DNA of 64,000 nucleotides from Mongoliitalea daihaiensis (GTDB lineage: Bacteria > Bacteroidota > Bacteroidia > Cytophagales > Cyclobacteriaceae): the NCBI RefSeq assembly GCF_021596945.1, contig NZ_CP063779.1, positions 313,501-377,500 on the forward strand. The letters run 5' to 3'. The translations under genes were made by a program, and so were the position numbers. The notes below the pieces were generated by a model that did not search any database, was not told the origin of the DNA, and saw only the letters and a list, made by a program, of their open reading frames with translations. Of this stretch, positions 7,976 to 16,642 are shown piece after piece. Within the stretch, counting starts at the first letter, position 1, and each line of letters begins with the position of its first letter.

Positions 7976-9217
7976 ATGAAAGACCAAATCCTCTCCAACA
8001 TCGGCGAACCTGCCAACTTGGAAAAACTCTACCGCAGCAATCCAGCTAGTTTCAAAGACTCATTCTTCCAGCTTCGAGAAGAACTTACAGACAGTCCCAT
8101 GGCGGCATTTTGGCAAGCACGTCTTCAGACTGATTCTGAATCTATTTCTTGGGGAACTTCATCGGAGCGTTGGTTTCTCTTAGTAGGCGCTATCATCTTG
8201 GGGGTTGGAATGAAACTCCCCTCTTGGTTTTCTATACAGGAAGACATCTACTTCGGAAGAAATGGCGCTTTTTTGGCCATGGGTGCACTGATTGCCTTCT
8301 TTGCTTGGAAAAACCAACTCAAACAAGGAACAGCAATTTGGATAAGTGGCATTATGGGTTTAGCCGTCCTTTACATCAATGCTTGGTCTTGGGACACAGA
8401 GACGGACACGATCCTCTTGGCATCTTTGCATCTTCCTTTGCTGATCTGGGGATTACTGGGCTGGAGTTTTACTGGAAATGAACCATGGAACCTCAACAAA
8501 AGACTGGACTATGTAAGACTTAATGGCGATATGGTTATCCTTTGTACGGTATTGTTGCTTGCAGGAGGTCTTACCACCGGCATCACAATTGGTTTGTTCG
8601 AATTGATAGGGCTTTCTATCGGGAATTTTTTCTTTCAAAACATCGTACTTGTAGCACTTCCCTCTATCCCTTTGCTAGCTACCCTGATCTTAGGTCACAA
8701 TCCAAGTTTGGTCAATAAAGTATCGCCGATAGTTGCCAAGATATTCAGCCCTTTAGTCCTTGCAATATTAGTCATCTACCTGATTTCCATGGTATTTTCT
8801 ACCAAAAGCATCTATACCGATCGTGAATTTTTGTTGCTGTTCAACATCCTCTTGATCGGAGTGATGGCATTGATCGTATTTTCTATCGGAGAAAGTAGTA
8901 AAAACTCCTCAGGCAAACTCCAACTCTTCACTTTAGTTGCCCTGGCTTCAGTAACCCTGATCATCAACGGACTGGCCCTGCATGCCATTAGTCTCCGAAT
9001 TCTGGAATTTGGCTGGACGCCTAATAGAATCGCTGTATTGGGAAGTAATCTCCTCATGCTCACACATCTGCTATTGGTCACGAGAAATCTATGGATTGCC
9101 TTTTGGGACACTACCCAAGCTCCCAATGTGGGATGGGTCTTGGTGAAATATCTCCCATACTACCTTATTTGGATAGCTTTTGTAGTGTTTGGCTTGCCTC
9201 TTATCTTTGGGTTTTGA
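7976..9217 (+). CDS. DUF4153-like multispanning membrane protein
   Basis: The 413-residue protein has a soluble N-terminus of about 60 residues followed by roughly eleven hydrophobic segments from residue 65 to the C-terminus (YLIWIAFVVFGLPLIFGF). The central part (NKVSPIVAKIFSPLVLAILV, then REFLLLFNILLIGVMALIV) resembles DUF4153 proteins, whose function is unknown. It is common beside small winged-helix regulators in Bacteroidota, as here. It is followed 13 bp downstream by a secreted-protein gene, so the two are probably co-transcribed. The family assignment is from memory of the pattern. Confidence 0.65.
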   Translation: MKDQILSNIGEPANLEKLYRSNPASFKDSFFQLREELTDSPMAAFWQARLQTDSESISWGTSSERWFLLVGAIILGVGMKLPSWFSIQEDIYFGRNGAFLAMGALIAFFAWKNQLKQGTAIWISGIMGLAVLYINAWSWDTETDTILLASLHLPLLIWGLLGWSFTGNEPWNLNKRLDYVRLNGDMVILCTVLLLAGGLTTGITIGLFELIGLSIGNFFFQNIVLVALPSIPLLATLILGHNPSLVNKVSPIVAKIFSPLVLAILVIYLISMVFSTKSIYTDREFLLLFNILLIGVMALIVFSIGESSKNSSGKLQLFTLVALASVTLIINGLALHAISLRILEFGWTPNRIAVLGSNLLMLTHLLLVTRNLWIAFWDTTQAPNVGWVLVKYLPYYLIWIAFVVFGLPLIFGF

Positions 9218-9230
9218 TTAATTTACCAAC

Positions 9231-9890
9231 ATGAAAGTCATTCTTAGCCTACTTCTTTTTGTATTGACCACCTCCACATACGGACAGGTCATACCATCAG
9301 AAAACTACACTGATTTTTTATCTCATGGCTACGTCCTGCTAGAGGAAATCAAAGGAGACCTGAACAAAGATGGACTAGACGATCGAGTATGGATCATCCA
9401 AGGTTCCGATGAAGAACTCTTTATCGAAGATGAGTACCGCGGCACACTCAACCGAAATCCAAGAGGCATCCTAATTCTATTCCAGAAAGAGCAAACCTAT
9501 GAAGTGGTTTTAGAGAACAATACATGCTTTCCTTCCGACAGCGAAGATGGGGGAGTATATGTTGCCCCTGATTTATATGTGACCGTTGGAAAAGGGAATT
9601 TGTCTATCAATTTTAGCCATGGAAGGTATGGATCACAGAAGTTTACCTTTAGATACCAGAATAGAGACTTTGAGCTGATCGGCTATGATCAGACTGACCG
9701 CTTTGGACCTGTGGTAGCCAAAGAAATTAGCATCAATTTTATGACAAAAAAGAAACTGGAAAGAGAGAACACCTTTGAAAATGAAGAGGAGGAGGTCTTT
9801 AAAGAAACTTGGAAAAACATTAAAGTTGATAGATTGATCAAGTTATCCGAAATCAAGGATTTTCTAGAGTTGGATATAGGGGCATTTTAA
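9231..9890 (+). CDS. Secreted hypothetical protein
   Basis: The 219-residue protein has a clear signal peptide (MKVILSLLLFVLTTSTYGQ). The mature part contains GDLNKDGLDDRVWIIQGSD near 42-60, a calcium-loop-like stretch of the FG-GAP/EF-hand style often seen in Bacteroidota secreted proteins that report a stored quantity. The C-terminal third is acidic and Glu-rich (ENTFENEEEEVF). No catalytic residues are recognisable. It is likely in an operon with the preceding membrane protein (13-bp gap). Confidence 0.7.
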   Translation: MKVILSLLLFVLTTSTYGQVIPSENYTDFLSHGYVLLEEIKGDLNKDGLDDRVWIIQGSDEELFIEDEYRGTLNRNPRGILILFQKEQTYEVVLENNTCFPSDSEDGGVYVAPDLYVTVGKGNLSINFSHGRYGSQKFTFRYQNRDFELIGYDQTDRFGPVVAKEISINFMTKKKLERENTFENEEEEVFKETWKNIKVDRLIKLSEIKDFLELDIGAF

Positions 9891-9892
9891 AA

Positions 9893-9976
9893 TTTACTAC
9901 AGAAACTCCACGAGTAGGCATCATTCCCGATATAGAAGTAAAGCCTTCTATTAAGGGAGTACGAGAAGGTTTTTAG
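9893..9976 (+). pseudogene. C-terminal remnant of an S41-family (carboxy-terminal processing) peptidase
   Basis: Directly after the previous stop, an open stretch without a start codon reads FTTETPRVGIIPDIEVKPSI followed by KGVREGF and a stop. The pattern GIIPDIxVxPxIxGxRxG is the usual tail of S41 peptidases, which here lack the domain before it. Only about 27 residues remain. This is a similarity judged by eye. Confidence 0.45.
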
Positions 9977-10033
9977 CAAAAAAAATTCTTAAAATTTACT
10001 CTGTGTTGTAAGTTTTTGGTAAAGTAATTTTTT

Positions 10034-10291
10034 CTAGTCATAATGAAACCTGCATTTAGCAATCAAAATCTCTCCCTCTCGATATTGATAAATAAGTCTA
10101 TGTTCACTATCAATCCGTCTTGACCAAAATCCGGCATATTTATGTTTCAAAGGCTCAGGTTTTCCAAGCCCATCAAAAGGATTTCTAGCAATATCTTTTA
10201 AAAGTTCATTGATCTTCTTGAGCTTATTCTTGTCGGTTTTTTGCCAGTACAAATAATCTTCCCAAGACTCATCGACAAAAATATACTTCAT
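10034..10291 (-). CDS. yoeB: Toxin YoeB (ribosome-dependent mRNA endonuclease)
   Basis: The 85-residue protein matches YoeB along its length. The catalytic residues known in E. coli YoeB fall at the same numbers: E46 (GKPEPLKH), R65 (SEHRLIYQY) and H83 in the C-terminal RFHYD. YoeB cleaves mRNA in the ribosomal A site and is held inactive by YefM. Its start overlaps the yefM stop by 4 bp, the usual antitoxin-first order. The length and catalytic set appear complete, so it is probably functional. Confidence 0.95.
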   Translation of the reverse strand: MKYIFVDESWEDYLYWQKTDKNKLKKINELLKDIARNPFDGLGKPEPLKHKYAGFWSRRIDSEHRLIYQYREGEILIAKCRFHYD

Positions 10292-10545
10292 TTAACTTCA
10301 ATTAAGTCATTACTGAAAGTTTCTCCTTTTTTCAATTTTTCAATCGCAGAATCTAACCTTAATTCATTCTTTCGAGATGATAATTCGTGATTAGTAGCCA
10401 TAAGTGAATTGTACTCTTCCAATGACATGACTACAATCCCTGAATCTTTACCTCGATTTATAATCAAAGTTTCAAAGTTCTTTGCTACTCTATCCAAGTA
10501 AGCCTTCATATCCTTTCGGAAATCTGAGACAGTCGTTATTAGCAT
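10288..10545 (-). CDS. yefM: Antitoxin YefM (Phd/YefM family)
   Basis: The 85-residue protein has the Phd/YefM N-terminal DNA-binding fold (TTVSDFRKDMKAYLDRVAKN, then FETLIINRGKDSGIVVMSLEEYNSLMATN). A charged C-terminal tail (DSAIEKLKKGETFSNDLIEVK) wraps the toxin in known complexes. It precedes and overlaps yoeB and should autorepress the operon. Two TGTACA-like sites straddle its promoter (see 10563-10597), which supports this. Confidence 0.95.
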   Translation of the reverse strand: MLITTVSDFRKDMKAYLDRVAKNFETLIINRGKDSGIVVMSLEEYNSLMATNHELSSRKNELRLDSAIEKLKKGETFSNDLIEVK

Positions 10546-10562
10546 GATTATGTATTTTATTT

Positions 10563-10597
10563 AGTACAAATTTATGTACATAATTTGATTGTAACAA
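10563..10597 (-). promoter_or_regulatory. Promoter and double TGTACA operator of yefM-yoeB
   Basis: On the minus strand, TTG (10597-10595) is followed after 20 nt by TAAATTTG (10574-10567), a Bacteroidota promoter. A perfect TGTACA palindrome (10575-10580) abuts one side of the -7 box. A one-mismatch copy, AGTACA (10563-10568), overlaps the other side, with centres 12 bp apart. E. coli YefM binds a long and a short palindrome with TGTACA cores at the same 12-bp spacing, so the operator design seems conserved. The rest of the gap to 10842 shows nothing recognisable. Confidence 0.7.
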
Positions 10598-10842
10598 CCT
10601 TTTTCTTTACCATTTCAATCTTTCAAACAATTCATCACTGAAAGATAAGCGGTCTCGGAAAGATGCGCTCGACGATTGCCAGTGCTCTCATGAGCTTGGC
10701 CTAACCCAATATTCTAAATAATTGGTCTGTTCCAAAAACCATTTAATTCCGGATGTCCTAAGCTAGAAATTTTTTCCAAACAATCAGAATTCAACATTTC
10801 CCCATTCTTTTCTTAGCTTTACAAGCAGAGAGCGTAGCATTC

Positions 10843-12528
10843 ATGAAAAAATTATCATTGCTTGTTTGGGTACTAGCCCTTTTCACGCAAACCCAAGTGT
10901 TTGGCCAAGGAGCTTACATTCCCTTTAATCGAGATTACTACCATCTAGTAGAGCGTTATGAACTATTGGATGGACCCAACAACCCTACCTTCCATACAGG
11001 ATTTAAGCCTTACCGCAGAGATCATGTAGGGATTTACCTGGACTCTCTCAGCAAATCCCCTAGCATCCAAACTGCCGCCGACAGATTCAATCTCGCATAC
11101 CTTGCCAACGATAACTGGGAATTTGTCGCACAAGAAACAGCAGACTCCCAAACTCCCCTGCTTAAGAATTTTTACCGAAAGCCATCTGATTTTTATCATT
11201 ACCGGGATGATGTTTTTGACATCCATGTGAATCCTGTTATCCACTTAGCTGCTGGCAGAGAACCTGGATTTGATAACTTCCGCTTACGAAACAGCCGAGG
11301 ATTGGAGTTTAGGGGAAGCATTGACCGGAAAATCGCCTTTTATGCACACATGACCACCAATCAGGTGATTTTCCCCTCTTGGGTCAAAGACTATATCGAA
11401 CATAGTGGTGCTGTCCCGGGAGAGGGTTTTTGGAAACGCTACAATCAGGAAGGCTACGGGTTCTTCTCTGCCATGGGCCATATTAGTTTCGACGTCAGTA
11501 AGCATATACAGGCACAAATCGGTCATGACCGAAATTTTGTAGGAGAAGGATTCCGATCCATGATCCTATCAGATTTTTCTAATCCTTATATGTTTGTAAA
11601 GCTGAATACCAATATCTGGAAACTGAATCTGACCAATGTTTGGGGACAGATGACGGCGGATGTCACTTACGACTTTGCAGGAAGACCTACGGACGACCGG
11701 TACCCACAAAAATGGTTTGCTATGCACCGTTTAGGCGCCAATATCGGCAAGCGTTTGAATATTGGAATCTTTGAGTCCGTGATGATGAACCAATTCAGTG
11801 TCAATTACCTTAATCCCATCATCTTCTATCGCTGGGTTGAGCATCAACTGGGTTCGCCTGATAAAATCATGCTGGGTACAGACGCCAAATGGAATTTTGC
11901 TAAAGGCATGCAGCTATATGGGCAATTTGCCTTGGATGAATTTGTATTCGGAGAGTTTTTTGGCATCGATGGACGACAGTCTTCACGAAATAAATACGGC
12001 TTACAGGCAGGCTATAAGTATATCAATGCCTTTAAAATTAATAATCTAGACCTGCAACTGGAATACAACCAAGCACGTCCATACACCTATCAGGAAAAAT
12101 TTGATTTCCAGTCCTTCACCAACTATCGCACTCCTTTGACCCATCCCTTGGGAGCTAATTTTAGGGAAGCCATTGGTATCCTCCGCTATCAGCCCATTCC
12201 AAGACTACAAACTAACCTGACCGGAATGTATCAGTTTTTTGGAGATGACCCAAGTTCGGATGTGAATTTCGGGAAAGACCTCCTCAAAAACAGACTCAAC
12301 ACCAATACCGGAATAGGTCTTTTTGGGCACCGGATCGGTCAGGGAATAGAAAATCAGGTCCTCATGGCCCAATTTACAGCTTCCTATATGTGGAAGCAAA
12401 ACATCTTCTTGGATTTCAGCCATACCTACCGCAGACAGACAGCACAAGATTTGGACGCCCCCACTACAACCAATTTCACCAATCTCGCCCTGCGCATCAA
12501 CATGGTTCGCAAAGACTACCTCTTCTGA
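10843..12528 (+). CDS. RemB/Wzi-like outer-membrane beta-barrel protein
   Basis: The 561-residue protein has a signal peptide (MKKLSLLVWVLALFTQTQVFGQ) and then a long region of alternating aromatic and polar strands typical of a large outer-membrane barrel (FRGSIDRKIAFYAHMTTNQV, HISFDVSKHIQAQIGHDRNF, LQLEYNQARPYTYQ). It resembles Bacteroidota proteins annotated as gliding motility protein RemB or as Wzi-like capsule assembly proteins, so it probably acts at the cell surface in polysaccharide attachment or motility. Which applies cannot be decided from sequence. The MsbA-like ABC transporter follows 65 bp downstream and is plausibly co-transcribed. Confidence 0.75.
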   Translation: MKKLSLLVWVLALFTQTQVFGQGAYIPFNRDYYHLVERYELLDGPNNPTFHTGFKPYRRDHVGIYLDSLSKSPSIQTAADRFNLAYLANDNWEFVAQETADSQTPLLKNFYRKPSDFYHYRDDVFDIHVNPVIHLAAGREPGFDNFRLRNSRGLEFRGSIDRKIAFYAHMTTNQVIFPSWVKDYIEHSGAVPGEGFWKRYNQEGYGFFSAMGHISFDVSKHIQAQIGHDRNFVGEGFRSMILSDFSNPYMFVKLNTNIWKLNLTNVWGQMTADVTYDFAGRPTDDRYPQKWFAMHRLGANIGKRLNIGIFESVMMNQFSVNYLNPIIFYRWVEHQLGSPDKIMLGTDAKWNFAKGMQLYGQFALDEFVFGEFFGIDGRQSSRNKYGLQAGYKYINAFKINNLDLQLEYNQARPYTYQEKFDFQSFTNYRTPLTHPLGANFREAIGILRYQPIPRLQTNLTGMYQFFGDDPSSDVNFGKDLLKNRLNTNTGIGLFGHRIGQGIENQVLMAQFTASYMWKQNIFLDFSHTYRRQTAQDLDAPTTTNFTNLALRINMVRKDYLF

Positions 12529-12593
12529 AAATAGCTGGAACAGTAAGCTTGCAGAAAATTTGTAACTTGCGAGCCTAACCCCTATTGATTGGT

Positions 12594-14426
12594 ATGAATA
12601 CTTACCTCAGGATTTTATCCTATGCTAAGCCTTACAGAAGATATTTCCCCATTTACATAGTCTACACCCTGCTCGCCATCATATTTGGCTTGTTGAATTT
12701 CACTTTGCTCAAGCCACTCTTTGATGTGATTTTTGAACAAGTGGAACCTGCATCCATGGAGCGGTTTTTGGACAAACCTAGTTTTAGTTTATCCCTGGAC
12801 TACTTTATCCACCTATTCAACTACCATTTTTTACAAACTGCCGAAACTTCAGGCAAGTTTGGAACCTTGGTGTACGTCTGTATCATCATTGTGATATCGG
12901 TTTTCTTATCTAATCTTTTCACCTATTTGTCAGGGGTAGTCTTGGCGGAAGTCAGGGCGGAGGTCATCAAAAAAATGCGGATGGGCATTTTCACCCAAGT
13001 TACGCAGATGCATATTGGCTTTTTCTCCAACGAACGTAAGGGAGATTTGATGTCCAAAATCACCAATGACATTCAAGAGGTAGAGAATATGATTGTGCAG
13101 TCATTGAAAGTGGTATTCAAAGAGCCAGCTACCATCATTCTTTACTTCTCTGTACTTTTTATGATGTCGGTCAAACTGACCATCTTTACCATCTTAGTCA
13201 TCCCGATCTCGGGAGCCATCATTGGAGGTATTACCAAGCGACTTCGCAAAAAAGCCATCGAAAGTCAAGAGTCCCTCGGTAGGATTGTCAATATTCTCGA
13301 TGAGACCATCGGTGGTATGCGGGTCATCAAAGCCTTTGGTGCCCAGAAATATATTCAAGGAAAATTTGATAAGGAAACTAGTTTCTACTCCGATGTCAAT
13401 GTTTCCATGGCTAAGAAAAACGAATTGGCCTCCCCTATTTCCCAATTTTTGGGAGTATCTGTGGTAGCCGGGATATTGGTGTATGGGGGTAGTTTGGTAC
13501 TATCCAATACTTCTGAACTGAATGCTTCCGATTTTATCACCTACATTATCATCTTCACCCAGGTATTGAATCCTGCCAAGGAAATCTCCAAAGCTGCGTC
13601 TAGCATTCAGCGAGGATTGGCTTCAGCTGTTCGGATTTTTGAAGTGGTAGATACCCCAAGTGCTATTCAAAATAGCAAAAGTCCACAAATAATTACCGAC
13701 TTCCATGAGTCTTTACAATTCCAAAAAGTAAGCTTCAAATACGAAAAAGAGGAAGTCCTTTCCGACATCAATTTTACGTTGAGCAAAGGAAAAACCATTG
13801 CCTTGGTAGGTCCTTCGGGAGGGGGAAAATCTACCATAGCAGATTTAGTACCACGATTCTATGACCCAAGTAATGGAACGATAACGCTAGATGGTGTTCC
13901 CTTACAGCAAATTGACATTGACTATCTCAGGAAACTAATGGGAATAGTTACCCAAGAATCTATTTTATTCAATGACACCGTGTTCAACAACATTGCATTT
14001 GGCCTTGAGGGGATCTCTCGAGAAAAAGTCATAGAAGCTGCACAAATTGCCAATGCACATGAGTTTATTGTGCACTTAGAAAATGGCTACGAGACCAACA
14101 TCGGTGAACGGGGCAGCAAACTCTCCGGCGGTCAACGGCAGCGATTGAGTATTGCACGGGCGGTATTAAAAAACCCACCCATATTAATCTTGGATGAAGC
14201 CACGTCCGCTTTGGATTCTAATTCAGAAAAATTAGTCCAGGAGGCATTGACCAAACTTATGGCCAATCGAACTACCTTAGTTATTGCGCATCGATTGAGC
14301 ACGATCCAACATGCAGATGAGATTTTAGTGATTCAACAGGGACGGATTGTCCAACGAGGCACCCATGAACAATTATCACAAACAGAAGGACTATACCAGC
14401 AACTTTCGAATATCCAATCAGTTTAG
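12594..14426 (+). CDS. ABC exporter, MsbA-like half-transporter (permease plus ATPase)
   Basis: The 610-residue protein fuses a six-helix membrane domain (about residues 15-325) to an ATPase domain. Walker A is GPSGGGKST, the signature is LSGGQRQRLSIARA, Walker B is ILILDEATSALD, and the H-loop lies in VIAHRLSTI. The set is complete, so the ATPase should be active as a homodimer. The layout is that of lipid or lipid A flippases (MsbA), though multidrug export cannot be excluded. ATG 12594 was chosen over an in-frame TTG at 12585. It follows the RemB/Wzi-like gene and fits an envelope-biogenesis role. Confidence 0.9.
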   Translation: MNTYLRILSYAKPYRRYFPIYIVYTLLAIIFGLLNFTLLKPLFDVIFEQVEPASMERFLDKPSFSLSLDYFIHLFNYHFLQTAETSGKFGTLVYVCIIIVISVFLSNLFTYLSGVVLAEVRAEVIKKMRMGIFTQVTQMHIGFFSNERKGDLMSKITNDIQEVENMIVQSLKVVFKEPATIILYFSVLFMMSVKLTIFTILVIPISGAIIGGITKRLRKKAIESQESLGRIVNILDETIGGMRVIKAFGAQKYIQGKFDKETSFYSDVNVSMAKKNELASPISQFLGVSVVAGILVYGGSLVLSNTSELNASDFITYIIIFTQVLNPAKEISKAASSIQRGLASAVRIFEVVDTPSAIQNSKSPQIITDFHESLQFQKVSFKYEKEEVLSDINFTLSKGKTIALVGPSGGGKSTIADLVPRFYDPSNGTITLDGVPLQQIDIDYLRKLMGIVTQESILFNDTVFNNIAFGLEGISREKVIEAAQIANAHEFIVHLENGYETNIGERGSKLSGGQRQRLSIARAVLKNPPILILDEATSALDSNSEKLVQEALTKLMANRTTLVIAHRLSTIQHADEILVIQQGRIVQRGTHEQLSQTEGLYQQLSNIQSV

Positions 14427-14462
14427 TAACTTACGGAATACAAACGCCCAAACAATTGCTTT

Positions 14463-14828
14463 ATGAAACAATTTAATAAAATTATGCACCTGCTGACTGC
14501 CTTATTATTAGGGATCAGTTTGGTATTTTTCCTAAGCTTCAATACAACCAAGGGTATCTTAGGAATCGAAGAAATCAGTAGCGGTCTTGTAGTAAATTTC
14601 ATACTCTTTATTAGTATTTTATTTTTGGGGGCTTGGGGTACTTCAGTGCTTGTCCAGAACTCAACTGAAAGTGAATTATCCAAAAAAGAAGCTGAAAAGA
14701 ATGAGCTGAAAGCGAAATTGTATGACTTAGAACAAGGAGTAAAGTTGAAAAACATTGAACGAAAACTGGAGGAAAAAGAGGGAGAAAAGGAAAATACAGG
14801 AATTAAGCCTCGACAAAATTTCAAATAA
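14463..14828 (+). CDS. Small membrane protein with C-terminal coiled coil
   Basis: The 121-residue protein has two hydrophobic segments (about 9-27 and 43-64). From about residue 68 to 112 a highly charged Glu/Lys heptad-like stretch follows (SKKEAEKNELKAKLYDLEQG), predicted to be a coiled coil. It lies 36 bp after the ABC exporter and ends at a strong terminator, so it is the last gene of that unit. I do not recognise the family. A scaffold or septal role is possible but unsupported. Confidence 0.6.
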   Translation: MKQFNKIMHLLTALLLGISLVFFLSFNTTKGILGIEEISSGLVVNFILFISILFLGAWGTSVLVQNSTESELSKKEAEKNELKAKLYDLEQGVKLKNIERKLEEKEGEKENTGIKPRQNFK

Positions 14829-14862
14829 ACTATAAAAATAAATCGCATTTGATTAATTTTAG

Positions 14863-14888
14863 GGGAATCCGAAGGGATTCCTTTTTTA
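14863..14888 (+). terminator. Rho-independent terminator
   Basis: The stem GGAATCC-GAAG-GGATTCC is followed by six T residues, ending the 10843-14828 unit. Confidence 0.9.
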
Positions 14889-14907
14889 TTCAATCAATTC
14901 AAAAGCT

Positions 14908-16446
14908 ATGGTCGCAAAAACTTTTGGAAGTGCTGTATCAGGTGTAGATGCCAAACTCATCACTATAGAGGTGAATGTGGGGCAGGGAACAGGTTTTTTT
15001 ATGGTTGGCCTCCCCGATAGTGCCGTCAAGGAGAGTCAACAGCGGGTGGAATCCGCCTTGAAGTATTTTGGGTATCGAATGCCAAGACAAAAGATGGTAG
15101 TCAATTTAGCCCCCGCTGATATCCGAAAGGAAGGTTCTTCCTACGATTTGCCCATAGCGCTCGGGATTTTAAAAGCTTCCGAACAAGTTACCTTTCCTGA
15201 ATTGGAACAGTATGTCATCATGGGTGAGCTTTCCTTGGATGGGATTTTGAGACCTGTCAAAGGGGTACTTCCTATAGCCATTGAAGCAAGGAAACGTGGT
15301 TTTAAAGGCTTTATCTTGCCAGAGGAAAATGCATCTGAAGCTTCCATTGTGAATAATTTGGATATTATCGGTGTACAAAATTTGCGGGAAGCCATCGATT
15401 TTCTGGAAGGGCAATTAGAGATCACTCCATTAGTCACTGATACCAGAGATATTTTTTACAATTCGCTCGAACGATATGAATTTGACTTTGCTGATGTACA
15501 GGGTCAAGAAAACATCAAGCGAGCCATGGAAATAGCAGCAGCGGGTGGGCATAACGTGATTATGATTGGGCCTCCTGGAGCTGGTAAAACCATGTTGGCT
15601 AAGCGATTACCTTCCATCTTACCCCCACTTTCCTTACAAGAGGCATTGGAAACCACCAAAATTCATTCTGTGGCAGGAAAGTTGGGAAAGCATGCATCTT
15701 TGATCGCGCAAAGGCCCTTTAGAAGTCCTCATCATACGATTAGTGACGTCGCTTTGGTTGGAGGGGGAGGAAATCCCCAGCCAGGTGAAATATCCCTATC
15801 ACATAATGGAGTCTTGTTTTTGGATGAATTGCCTGAATTCAAACGCACGGTACTAGAGGTCATGCGTCAACCTCTGGAAGAACGAAAAGTAACCATCTCC
15901 CGAGCCAAGGTGTCGGTAGATTACCCCGCCAACTTTATGCTGATAGCAAGCATGAACCCCTGCCCCTGCGGCTACTACAACCACCCTGAAAAAGAATGTG
16001 TTTGCGGACCTGGCATTGTACAGCGTTACCTCAACAAAGTAAGCGGTCCATTGTTGGATCGGATTGACTTACACGTAGAGGTGACACCGGTAAAATTTGA
16101 TGAAATGACCTCCACGCGCAAAACAGAAGCGAGCAACAACATCCGCGAGCGTGTAGTAAAGGGTCGGGAAATTCAGCAAGAGCGGTTCAAGGAAAATCCA
16201 GAAATTTTCTGTAATGCCATGATGCCCTCACACATGGTCAAAGAAGTATGTCAAATCAATGAGGCAGGGAAAGTACTCCTCAAGACAGCTATGGAACGTT
16301 TGGGGCTTTCAGCTAGAGCTTATGATAGGATACTAAAAGTGTCTCGGACAATTGCTGATTTGGCAGGCTCAGAAGCTATTAAAGTAGAGCATTTGGCAGA
16401 AGCTATTCAATATAGAAGTTTGGACAGAGAAGGCTGGGCGGGATAA
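14908..16446 (+). CDS. comM: YifB/ComM family Mg-chelatase-like AAA+ ATPase
   Basis: The 512-residue protein has the family layout: an N-terminal ChlI-like fold (GVDAKLITIEVNVGQGTGFF, VNLAPADIRKEGSSYDLP), Walker A GPPGAGKT at 221-228, GVLFLDELPEF as Walker B, and a C-terminal domain with the cysteine cluster CPCGYYNHPEKECVC. In Vibrio and Haemophilus, ComM is a branch-migration helicase acting in natural transformation. Most bacteria carry this gene, and its role here is inferred. It stands alone between two terminators. Confidence 0.9.
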   Translation: MVAKTFGSAVSGVDAKLITIEVNVGQGTGFFMVGLPDSAVKESQQRVESALKYFGYRMPRQKMVVNLAPADIRKEGSSYDLPIALGILKASEQVTFPELEQYVIMGELSLDGILRPVKGVLPIAIEARKRGFKGFILPEENASEASIVNNLDIIGVQNLREAIDFLEGQLEITPLVTDTRDIFYNSLERYEFDFADVQGQENIKRAMEIAAAGGHNVIMIGPPGAGKTMLAKRLPSILPPLSLQEALETTKIHSVAGKLGKHASLIAQRPFRSPHHTISDVALVGGGGNPQPGEISLSHNGVLFLDELPEFKRTVLEVMRQPLEERKVTISRAKVSVDYPANFMLIASMNPCPCGYYNHPEKECVCGPGIVQRYLNKVSGPLLDRIDLHVEVTPVKFDEMTSTRKTEASNNIRERVVKGREIQQERFKENPEIFCNAMMPSHMVKEVCQINEAGKVLLKTAMERLGLSARAYDRILKVSRTIADLAGSEAIKVEHLAEAIQYRSLDREGWAG

Positions 16447-16614
16447 ATCCATCTAACCGACACACCATACATCAAAAAAAGCCTGTAAATTTTAAAAAAA
16501 GTCAATTTAAATTTTTGTAATTCAATATTCTGTATTTATTTGCATAGAAATACTTTATGAAAGAAAGTTGCTTGTAGTCACCCAATTAACAATCAACCCA
16601 ATTAAGTATCGAGT

Positions 16615-16640
16615 AAAAAGGCCCTTTTTGGGCCTTTTTG
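16615..16640. terminator. Bidirectional terminator between comM and the PLP-enzyme gene
   Basis: AAAAAGGCCC-TTTTT-GGGCCTTTTT is a perfect stem flanked by A and T runs, so it works in both directions. The 168 bp between the comM stop and this hairpin show only A/T-rich sequence. Confidence 0.88.
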
Positions 16641-16642
16641 AG

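Noticed and set aside
9977-10033. Further coding sequence after the S41 remnant
   Set aside because: Only A/T-rich sequence without a frame; the next feature is the yoeB stop codon.
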